This document shows, in pieces, positions 1 to 5,431 of a stretch of 5,431 bases of DNA. The notes under the pieces were generated by a model that saw nothing but the letters and a program-made list of their open reading frames with translations, did not search any database and had not been told where the DNA came from. Made by a program: the position numbers and the translations under genes. Origin of the DNA: Aliarcobacter sp. (GTDB taxonomy: Bacteria > Campylobacterota > Campylobacteria > Campylobacterales > Arcobacteraceae). The DNA is taken from assembly GCA_023268955.1 (NCBI GenBank), contig JALRJW010000009.1, positions 1 through 5,431 of the forward strand. Reading direction: 5' to 3'. Numbering within the stretch: position 1 is the stretch's first letter; every line of letters begins with the position of its first letter.

Positions 1-41
1 CTAAAACAACAACGCTTAGTATAGTTTCAAGTAAAGAAAAA

Positions 42-806
42 CTATTTTTTTCCAAGCTCAACAGCTTTACTGTACGCAGCATTTATAGCTTTTATCATAG
101 CATTTCTTGCACCATTTTGCTCTAGTGCATCAATACCAGCGGCTGTCGTTCCACCAGGACTCATAACAGAGTCTTTTATAAGCGCTGGATGATGATTTTC
201 TAATAGTTTTGAAATACCTTCAAAAGTTCCTTGAACTAGTTTTGAAGTTGTAGCTCTATCAAGTCCAGCTTTTACTCCACCATCTGTCATAGCTTCAGCT
301 ATTAGAGCTAAAAACGCTGGTCCTGAACCTGCAACAGCTGTTGCAATATCAAGTTGATTTTCAGTATCAACCCAAACAACTTCACCAATATTAGAAAAAA
401 TCTCTTTTGCTTCAAGTTTAATTGCTTTATCCCCTGTTATTGTAGTCATAGAAGATAAATATGAAGCTGCAACATTTGGCATAGTTCTTATGTAGTTTTC
501 AGCGCTGATTTGTTTTCTTAAAGTTTCAATAGTAGTACCTGCTAAAACTGAATAAATTGATTTAGCTTTACCTTCAAGTCTTGCTGAAACACTCTCTAAT
601 GCATAAGGTTTTACGCATAAAATTATATTTTTACCTTCTATATTTTCATTGTCGCTTAGCTCTTTTATTGAAACTTGAGGAATTGATTCTTGAACAGTTT
701 TTAGTTTAGATAAACTTCTTCCTAAAATTTCAACTTCATAATTATTTACTAAGCCTTTTGCTAAAGCTTGAGCCATTACACCATTTCCAATTAGTGTTAA
801 TTTCAT
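42..806 (-). CDS. proC: Pyrroline-5-carboxylate reductase (ProC)
   Basis: This enzyme reduces 1-pyrroline-5-carboxylate to L-proline with NAD(P)H in the cytoplasm, the last step of proline synthesis. The 254-residue protein has the normal family layout and a slightly short length. An N-terminal Rossmann fold starts with the dinucleotide-binding motif GNGVMA at residues 7-12. Arg30-Ser31 at the end of the second strand is the position that usually favours NADPH. Further family motifs are CVKP (64-67), RTMPN (107-111) and SGPAF (161-165). The C-terminal dimerisation and active-site signature runs from about residue 207 to 230 and includes SPGGTTAAG (216-224). The ATG at 806 is preceded by AAAAGG (815-820, minus strand) at 8 bases, which supports this start. 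The gene is transcribed divergently from bamD. All arginine codons I checked are AGA. The 3' end contains a run of seven A just before the TAG stop; it does not disrupt the frame. Identification is firm. Confidence 0.96.
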   Translation of the reverse strand: MKLTLIGNGVMAQALAKGLVNNYEVEILGRSLSKLKTVQESIPQVSIKELSDNENIEGKNIILCVKPYALESVSARLEGKAKSIYSVLAGTTIETLRKQISAENYIRTMPNVAASYLSSMTTITGDKAIKLEAKEIFSNIGEVVWVDTENQLDIATAVAGSGPAFLALIAEAMTDGGVKAGLDRATTSKLVQGTFEGISKLLENHHPALIKDSVMSPGGTTAAGIDALEQNGARNAMIKAINAAYSKAVELGKK

Positions 807-821
807 ACTCGATACCTTTTT

Positions 822-841
822 TGATTTTATTATAACTAATA
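822..841 (-). promoter_or_regulatory. Probable proC promoter (-10 region)
   Basis: On the minus strand a perfect TATAAT lies at 834-829, preceded by TATTAGT. It sits 22 bases upstream of the proC ATG and just upstream of its ribosome binding site, placing a transcription start near 821-823 and giving a short leader. Campylobacterota housekeeping promoters typically have a strong -10 and a poorly conserved AT-rich -35, which fits; no clear TTGACA-like -35 is visible. Inferred by motif and position only. Confidence 0.5.
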
Positions 842-855
842 TTTCCTAAGCTATT

Positions 856-868
856 ATTGGTTAAAATC
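856..868 (+). promoter_or_regulatory. Possible promoter for the bamD-lon unit (-10 region)
   Basis: On the plus strand TAAAAT at 862-867, preceded by TTGGT, is the best -10 candidate upstream of bamD. It would start transcription near 874, about 25 bases before the bamD ATG and about 10 before its ribosome binding site. The match is one base off TATAAT, no -35 box stands out, and the region is so AT-rich that chance matches are likely. I saw no CIRCE-type or HAIR-type heat-shock operator in this gap. Confidence 0.3.
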
Positions 869-898
869 TAATCTTTAAAAATTAAAAGGAATATTACT

Positions 899-1558
899 AT
901 GTTTAAAAATAAAAAATTAAAGCTAATTGCCCTAGCTACGGTTTCATTATTTTTGTTTTCAGCGTGTTCATCAAAGGACGCTAAAGTTCAAGAATATAAC
1001 AAACCAGCACTTTATTGGTATCAAAAAATGATGGATGAAATTTCGATGGCCGATTTGGAAGCAGCTGATGATACTTATATCTCTTTAGAGAGTGAACATA
1101 GAAATTCGCCACTTATCCCAACGGCTATTTTAATTTTAGTAAATGCTCACATGGATGAAGAAGAGTATGAGTTAGCAAATTTTTATTTAGATGAATATAT
1201 TAAAAGATTTGCATTAGCTAAAGATATTGATTATGTTAGATATTTAAAAATCAAAGCAAACTTTTTAGGTCTAAATTATGCTTTAAGGGACCAACAATTA
1301 ATTGAAGATACTATTGCTCAAATTGCTGATTTTAAAAACAAATATTCTAATTCTGCTTATATGCCTTTAGTTGATACTATCAATGCTAGATTATATATGG
1401 CAAAAGCTAGCATGGACATTGAGATTGCAAATCTTTACAGAAAAAAAGGTAAAGAAAAAGCAGCTGAAATTTATGAAGCAAGGGTAAAACAAAGTTGGGT
1501 TGATCCATCTGAAATAGTTCCTGTTGATGTACCATTTTACAGAGAAATATTTGAATAA
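899..1558 (+). CDS. bamD: Outer membrane protein assembly lipoprotein, BamD family
   Basis: BamD is a lipoprotein on the periplasmic face of the outer membrane that works with BamA to fold and insert beta-barrel proteins. The 219-residue product starts with a lysine-rich n-region (K4, K5, K6, K8), a hydrophobic stretch (about 9-20) and a lipobox FSAC, giving lipidated Cys23 after signal peptidase II cleavage. The rest is alpha-helical and reads as successive TPR-like helix pairs at about 37-68, 71-106, 111-150 and 154-197, including YWYQKMMDEI near the first and DIEIANLYRKKGKEKAAE (173-190) in the last. The C-terminal PFYREIFE follows the last helix. It is shorter than E. coli BamD (245 residues), consistent with a trimmed C-terminal end. 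The ATG has AAAAGGA (884-890) at 8 bases. It is followed after 31 bases by lon, an order known from Campylobacter and Helicobacter. Family assignment is strong; function in the Bam complex follows from the family. Confidence 0.9.
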   Translation: MFKNKKLKLIALATVSLFLFSACSSKDAKVQEYNKPALYWYQKMMDEISMADLEAADDTYISLESEHRNSPLIPTAILILVNAHMDEEEYELANFYLDEYIKRFALAKDIDYVRYLKIKANFLGLNYALRDQQLIEDTIAQIADFKNKYSNSAYMPLVDTINARLYMAKASMDIEIANLYRKKGKEKAAEIYEARVKQSWVDPSEIVPVDVPFYREIFE

Positions 1559-1589
1559 ATATTATTAAGATTTTAGGAGATTTTTAACT

Positions 1590-4004
1590 ATGGAATTGGA
1601 AAATTACGGTAACTTTCCACAAAATATACCATTAATCATAGAGGATGAAGTATTTTTATATCCTTTTATGATTGCACCACTTTTTTTAGAAAATAAACAA
1701 AATTTAGAAGCAGTTGAGCAAGCTATAAATGATAATCAACTTGTTATGGTAACTGTTTCAAAAGGTGGAAAAGAAAATACTAGAGGTGAAGACTCTTTTT
1801 ATGATGTTGGAGTTATTGGAAACATCATGAGAAAAGTTGCTCTGCCTGATGGTAAAATAAAAGTTTTATTTCAAGGTTTAGCAAAAGGAAAAATAACTCA
1901 ATTTGATGTTTCTAATCCTGCTAGAGTAACAGTTGATTTATTGACTGTTAAAACTTTTAACGAAGATAATGTAAATTCGATTATTAATATTTTAATTGAC
2001 CAAGTTAAAAGACTTTCAAGATTAAATAGTAAATTTCCAGCTGATTTGATTAAAACTTTAGAAGAAAATGATGATGCAACTAGAATTGCTGATTTGATTT
2101 CAAGTGTTTTAAAACTTAAAAAAGACAAAGCATATGAGTTGTTTGCCCAAGAAGATATTGAAAAAAGATTGTTTTCAATTGTTGAAGTTATCAAAAAAGA
2201 GATTGAAGCATTAAGAGTTCAAAAGGAAATAGCTGCAAAAGTTAATTCTAAAATTGAGAAAACTCATAAAGACTACTATTTAAAAGAGCAAATTAAAGCT
2301 ATTCAAAAAGAGTTAGGTGGGGATAATCAAAAAGACAAAGAGATTAAGCAGTACAAAAAAAGATTAAAAGCTGTAAAACCTTTTATTCCAAAAGATGGAT
2401 ATAAAGAGGTTAAAAAACAGCTTGAAAAACTTTCTAGAATGCATCAAGACTCTCCTGATACAGCTTTGCTTCAAACTTATGTTGAAAATGTATTAGAAAT
2501 TCCATTTGGAGAGTATGCAAATGAGCAGATTTCTGTAAATGCTGTTGAAGAACAACTAAATAAAGACCATTACTCTTTAGTAAAAGCAAAAGAGAGAATT
2601 TTGGAGTATTTTGCAGTTAAAGAGTTGTTAGAGCAAAGAAAAATAGAAAACCTTAAAACTAAAGGTACTGTTTTATGTTTTGTGGGACCTCCAGGAGTAG
2701 GTAAAACTTCACTAGCAAACTCTATTTCAAAAGCGTTGCAAAGACCTCTTGTAAGGGTTGCTTTAGGTGGAATGGAAGATGTTAATGAATTAAGAGGTCA
2801 TAGAAGAACTTATGTTGGAGCAATGCCTGGAAGACTTGTAAAGGGTTTAATAGATGCTAAAAAAATGAACCCTGTTATGGTTTTAGATGAAATTGATAAA
2901 TTAGGTGCAAATCATAGAGGGGATCCAACAGCTGTTATGCTTGAAGTTTTAGACCCTGAACAAAATCATGAATTTAGAGATTTATACCTAAATTTCCCAA
3001 TTGATTTATCGCAAGTGATTTTTGTATCAACTGCAAATGATGCTAGAAGAATACCAGCGCCATTAAGAGATAGAATGGAGTTTATTGAAATTTCTTCATA
3101 TACGCCAAATGAAAAATATCACATTGCTAAAGATTATCTAATTCCTCAAGAGTTAGAAAAACATGGACTTAAAAAAAGTGAAGTTTCTTTAAGTAAAACT
3201 ACTGTTGAAACGATAATTGCTAAATATACAAGAGAAGCTGGAGTTAGAAATCTAAGAAGAGTATTTGCTAAGTTATTTAGAAAAGCTGCTAAAAAGATTG
3301 TTTCAAATGAAACTGATAAAGTTTCAGTAAATGGAAGAAACCTAAAAGCATTTTTAGATAATCCAATTTTTGAAATAGACCCTGCTGAAAAAGTTTCAAG
3401 TGTTGGTGTTGCAAATGGTTTAGCATGGACAGCTGTAGGTGGAGACGTATTAAAAATCGAAGCTATTAAGTTAAAAGGTAAGGGTACATTGCAAATTACT
3501 GGAAACTTAGGTGAAGTTATGAAAGAGTCTTCAAGAATTTCACACTCTGTTGTTAAAACATTAATTGATAGTGAAAAACTAAAAATTAATGACAAAATCA
3601 TTCCAAAAACACCAAAAGAAGAGACAGACAAAACAAAAGTTGAATCTAGTGAAGTTTACAAAAGATATGATATTCACTTGCATATTCCTGAAGGTGCAAC
3701 ACCAAAAGATGGACCAAGTGCTGGTATAACTATGGCTTTAGCTTTAGCTTCAATTTTAAGTGATAGAAAAATTCAATCTGATGTTGCTATGACAGGAGAG
3801 CTTACTCTTTTAGGAAAAGTTTTACCTATTGGTGGATTAAAAGAGAAACTAATTGCAGCATTTAAAGCAAAAATGAAAAAAGCTTTAATTCCTAGAAAGA
3901 ATTATGATAGAGATTTAGAAGATATTCCTGAAGAAGTTAAAAAATCTATGGAAATTATTGCCGTTGATACAATTGAAGATGTATTAAAAGAGGCTTTACT
4001 ATAA
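1590..4004 (+). CDS. lon: ATP-dependent serine protease Lon (class A, bacterial)
   Basis: Lon is a cytosolic hexameric AAA+ protease that unfolds and degrades damaged and regulatory proteins. The 804-residue protein is full length. The order is an N-terminal substrate-binding domain (about 12-200), a helical coiled-coil linker (about 200-300), the AAA+ module, and the C-terminal peptidase domain (about 600-804). In the AAA+ module I see Walker A GPPGVGKT (366-373), Walker B VMVLDEIDK (429-437), sensor-1 Asn in STANDARR (N483), the arginine of DRME (R495) and sensor-2 Arg in GVRNLRR (R553). The catalytic dyad is Ser710 in DGPSAG and Lys753 in GGLKEK, 43 residues apart as in other Lon proteases. 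Every key residue is present, so it should be active. A charged insert of roughly 18 residues around 668-688 lies just before the conserved YDIHLHIPEGATPKDGPSAG block. AGGAG (1575-1579) is 10 bases before the ATG. No separate promoter is obvious in the 31-base gap after bamD, suggesting co-transcription. Confidence 0.98.
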   Translation: MELENYGNFPQNIPLIIEDEVFLYPFMIAPLFLENKQNLEAVEQAINDNQLVMVTVSKGGKENTRGEDSFYDVGVIGNIMRKVALPDGKIKVLFQGLAKGKITQFDVSNPARVTVDLLTVKTFNEDNVNSIINILIDQVKRLSRLNSKFPADLIKTLEENDDATRIADLISSVLKLKKDKAYELFAQEDIEKRLFSIVEVIKKEIEALRVQKEIAAKVNSKIEKTHKDYYLKEQIKAIQKELGGDNQKDKEIKQYKKRLKAVKPFIPKDGYKEVKKQLEKLSRMHQDSPDTALLQTYVENVLEIPFGEYANEQISVNAVEEQLNKDHYSLVKAKERILEYFAVKELLEQRKIENLKTKGTVLCFVGPPGVGKTSLANSISKALQRPLVRVALGGMEDVNELRGHRRTYVGAMPGRLVKGLIDAKKMNPVMVLDEIDKLGANHRGDPTAVMLEVLDPEQNHEFRDLYLNFPIDLSQVIFVSTANDARRIPAPLRDRMEFIEISSYTPNEKYHIAKDYLIPQELEKHGLKKSEVSLSKTTVETIIAKYTREAGVRNLRRVFAKLFRKAAKKIVSNETDKVSVNGRNLKAFLDNPIFEIDPAEKVSSVGVANGLAWTAVGGDVLKIEAIKLKGKGTLQITGNLGEVMKESSRISHSVVKTLIDSEKLKINDKIIPKTPKEETDKTKVESSEVYKRYDIHLHIPEGATPKDGPSAGITMALALASILSDRKIQSDVAMTGELTLLGKVLPIGGLKEKLIAAFKAKMKKALIPRKNYDRDLEDIPEEVKKSMEIIAVDTIEDVLKEALL

Positions 4005-4007
4005 ATC

Positions 4008-4583
4008 ATGTCTAGAAGTTTTAGAAGGCAAAGTTTAATAATAAACAATTTTTTTACTTTGGCTTCTATTATTATAATAGCAGCTACACTTACCCTTTAC
4101 AATAGATATTTTAATCAAAATGATGATTCAAATGTCGAAAATAAAAACAATACTTATTTAAAACTAAATTGCCAAAAACAAGATGATCGATTTAAAGTAA
4201 TGAATAAAGCACTTATGGAAAATTCTTTAAAAGCTTTGAACTTAGGTTATTATAAAATTTCAGGTGGCTTTTTAAAAAAAGAAAAAGATTCAATTATTGA
4301 GCAAATAGTTGATGCTAATAAAATAGAACAATTTTATAAGTTAGCTTTAAATACACCTCAAAAAGAGGATATTACAAAGTTTTTGCAAATAGACTATGAG
4401 ATAATTGAGGGAAGAAATACTCAAAGTAAAGTCTTTAAATCAGGTTCTGTTAAAACAACATTTAAAGCCAATGGAAATGAGATTTTTACATACTTTAGTG
4501 ATTTTAAATTTTATGATGAAAATGAAATTAAAGATATAATAGATTGCACAATAAAGGTTTATAAAGATTATGCTTCAAAATAG
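4008..4583 (+). CDS. Uncharacterised membrane-anchored protein with periplasmic domain
   Basis: I do not recognise a family for this 191-residue protein. It begins with a basic segment (SRSFRRQ, residues 2-8) and one hydrophobic helix (about 11-31, rich in Ile, Ala and Thr). It continues with a hydrophilic Asn/Asp/Lys-rich linker (32-50) and a mixed alpha/beta domain (about 50-191). The positive-inside rule predicts a cytoplasmic N-terminus and a periplasmic domain. No lipobox and no clear signal-peptidase site is seen. Two cysteines (55 and 180) flank the soluble domain and could form a disulfide. The ATG lies 3 bases after the lon stop and in the same frame (TAA ATC ATG). The best ribosome binding site, AAAAGAGG (3986-3993), is 14 bases away, longer than ideal, so translation may rely on reinitiation after lon. 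No other ATG keeps the membrane helix; the next is Met65. The 3' end overlaps the rhomboid gene by 14 bases. It is probably a real gene; the function is unknown. Confidence 0.8.
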   Translation: MSRSFRRQSLIINNFFTLASIIIIAATLTLYNRYFNQNDDSNVENKNNTYLKLNCQKQDDRFKVMNKALMENSLKALNLGYYKISGGFLKKEKDSIIEQIVDANKIEQFYKLALNTPQKEDITKFLQIDYEIIEGRNTQSKVFKSGSVKTTFKANGNEIFTYFSDFKFYDENEIKDIIDCTIKVYKDYASK

Positions 4584-5103
4584 AATAGCTTTAAGCGCTA
4601 CAAATGTAATTATTGCAATTACAATAGTTTTATTTATTATACAAAATGTATTACAAAATGGTGATTTACTTTTAGGTTTAAATGGCTATTTTTTAGTTTA
4701 TGATTTTTGGTGGCAACCCTTAAGTACTATGTTTGCCCATGGTGGAATTATGCACTTAGTTATGAATATGTTTGTTTTGTTTCAATTTGGAAATATGATT
4801 GAACAGTTTAGGGGTTCTAAAGAGTTCTTGCTTTTATATTTCATAGCAGGCATATTAACTTCCCTTGTCTCTTTTGGATACATTTATTTTGTAGAACCTT
4901 ATACAAATTTAGTGGGTGCTTCTGGAGCTATTTGTGCTATTCTGGGCTATGTTGCTTATTATGATAAGTATCAAAGAAATGGTATATTTATGTGGGTTGG
5001 ACTAATAAGTTTTGCACCTTTAATAATTGGATTACCAATTGCATGGTATGCCCACATAATAGGTTTAGGTATAGGCTTTTTATATGCTTTTATAAGAAAA
5101 TAG
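4570..5103 (+). CDS. Rhomboid family intramembrane serine protease
   Basis: Rhomboids cut transmembrane helices of substrate proteins inside the inner membrane. The 177-residue protein is a compact six-helix bacterial rhomboid without an extra N-terminal cytoplasmic domain. Helix 1 is about 12-28, helix 2 about 57-76, helix 3 about 86-107, helix 4 about 113-131, helix 5 about 138-157 and helix 6 about 158-175. The catalytic serine is Ser118 in GASG at the start of helix 4. The catalytic histidine is His162 in AHIIGLGIG of helix 6. The helix-2 motif H62-x3-N66 (HLVMN) matches the conserved His and Asn of the oxyanion region. All catalytic features are present, so activity is expected. The start overlaps the previous gene by 14 bases; AAAG (4563-4566) and AAAGG (4553-4557) lie upstream inside that gene, suggesting coupled translation. 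It ends AFIRK, a plausible natural end, but a foreign-looking fragment begins 5 bases later, so loss of a few C-terminal residues cannot be excluded. Confidence 0.93.
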   Translation: MLQNRIALSATNVIIAITIVLFIIQNVLQNGDLLLGLNGYFLVYDFWWQPLSTMFAHGGIMHLVMNMFVLFQFGNMIEQFRGSKEFLLLYFIAGILTSLVSFGYIYFVEPYTNLVGASGAICAILGYVAYYDKYQRNGIFMWVGLISFAPLIIGLPIAWYAHIIGLGIGFLYAFIRK

Positions 5104-5108
5104 CATAA

Positions 5109-5431
5109 ACAATTATTGCTACTTGCGATGAAGAAATAGTTGAGTATATAGAATCAATAGGTGGAGAGGCTGTATTTACGAGCAATAAACACGAACGTGC
5201 GTCGGATCGCTGTAATGAAGCGCTTCAAAAAATAGAAAGTAAAGACGGTATTAAATATGACATTATTGTTATGGTTCAAGGTGATGAACCAATGACAACT
5301 CCAGATATGATTAGCCAAGCAATTGAGCCAATGCTTAATGATCCTAGTATTAATGTCGTAAATTTAATTGGTGATATTAAGAATAAAGAAGAATTTAATG
5401 ACAGAAATTGTATTAAGGTAGTATGTGATTT
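5109..5431 (+). pseudogene. 5'-truncated KdsB-like CMP-sugar cytidylyltransferase fragment (runs off window)
   Basis: An open frame of 107 codons encodes the central part of a 3-deoxy-manno-octulosonate (Kdo) cytidylyltransferase-type protein, the class that makes CMP-activated acidic sugars for surface glycans. Landmarks are IIATCDEEI near the start, HERASDR (5190-5210), VQGDEPM (5274-5294) with the metal-binding Asp of the QGDEP motif, and CIKVVCD at the right edge. The family's first 40-50 residues, including the CTP-binding IPAR...PGKPL region, are missing: the frame is closed by TAA at 5106-5108, and upstream sequence is the rhomboid gene in another frame. No ATG, GTG or TTG start occurs before the ATG at 5271, which lies inside the VMVQGDEP block. 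No ribosome binding site fits. Arginine and other codons (CGT, GCG, TCG, CGC at 5196-5210) differ from the AGA-dominated neighbours. I infer a remnant joined at about 5100-5109 by deletion or recombination; a chimeric assembly could look the same. Whether its 3' part is intact lies outside the window. Confidence 0.8.

Noticed and set aside
1..41. Possible gene end at the left edge
   Set aside because: Short plus-strand frames here (for example one ending at TAG 22-24) are too brief to assign to any protein, and no start for a minus-strand gene downstream of proC is visible.
21..51. Plus-strand hairpin ATAGTTT (21-27) with AAACTAT (39-45) followed by a run of T (45-51), resembling an intrinsic terminator for a gene entering from the left
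   Set aside because: The stem has a single G-C pair and an 11-base loop, and the T-run is the antisense of the proC 3' coding A-run. It is too weak to call without knowing what lies to the left.
807..898. Heat-shock operators (CIRCE or HAIR) ahead of bamD-lon
   Set aside because: No TTAGCACTC/GAGTGCTAA or CTTGAGT/ACTCAAG type inverted repeat is present in the gap.
1898..2194. Minus-strand open frame of 98 codons inside lon
   Set aside because: It is antisense to the well-conserved Lon N-terminal and linker region, with Ser/Leu-rich shadow composition and no domain; a by-product of lon codon use.
3146..3631. Minus-strand open frame of 161 codons inside lon
   Set aside because: It is antisense to the Lon C-terminal AAA+ and peptidase region; Phe/Ser/Leu-rich shadow translation with no recognisable features.
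5095..5115. Rhomboid-KdsB translational fusion by frameshift
   Set aside because: The fragment is in a different frame from the rhomboid gene and is closed upstream by TAA at 5106-5108, so a simple slip near the rhomboid end would still terminate. No slippery heptamer with structure is visible.
5271..5431. Alternative start ATG at 5271 for a shorter KdsB-like protein
   Set aside because: It lies within the VMVQGDEP core strand, has no ribosome binding site, and would drop most of the nucleotide-binding half; it is an internal methionine.

Overview
The window is AT-rich (roughly 30% GC by eye), with very strong AGA/AGG arginine codon preference and short intergenic gaps. The order proC (divergent), bamD, lon and the protein sequences point to Campylobacterota, most likely an Arcobacter-type organism. 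The genus is an inference from protein flavour, not from a search.

Layout. Positions 42-806 on the minus strand encode pyrroline-5-carboxylate reductase (ProC), the last step of proline synthesis. A 92-base divergent intergenic region (807-898) carries a convincing minus-strand -10 box for proC and a weaker plus-strand -10 box for the other side. Then come four plus-strand genes in tight succession: a BamD-type outer-membrane assembly lipoprotein (899-1558), Lon ATP-dependent protease (1590-4004), an uncharacterised single-pass membrane-anchored protein (4008-4583) and a rhomboid intramembrane serine protease (4570-5103). Gaps are 31 bases, 3 bases and a 14-base overlap, with no visible internal promoter or terminator, so they probably form one transcription unit. 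Its theme is protein quality control and envelope biogenesis: OMP assembly, cytosolic proteolysis and membrane proteolysis.

From 5109 to the right edge (5431) there is an open frame encoding the central part of a KdsB-like CMP-sugar (CMP-Kdo type) cytidylyltransferase. It lacks the N-terminal nucleotide-binding part and has no usable start. It is preceded by an in-frame stop and begins 5 bases after the rhomboid stop. It also uses CGT/CGC arginine codons unlike its neighbours. This is best read as a 5'-truncated gene remnant at a recombination or deletion junction (or an assembly join), and it is the most unusual item here.

No CRISPR array, RNA gene, insertion sequence or integrase was seen. 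Apart from the remnant and the uncharacterised gene between lon and the rhomboid gene, this looks like ordinary conserved chromosome; I do not see a clear novel system.
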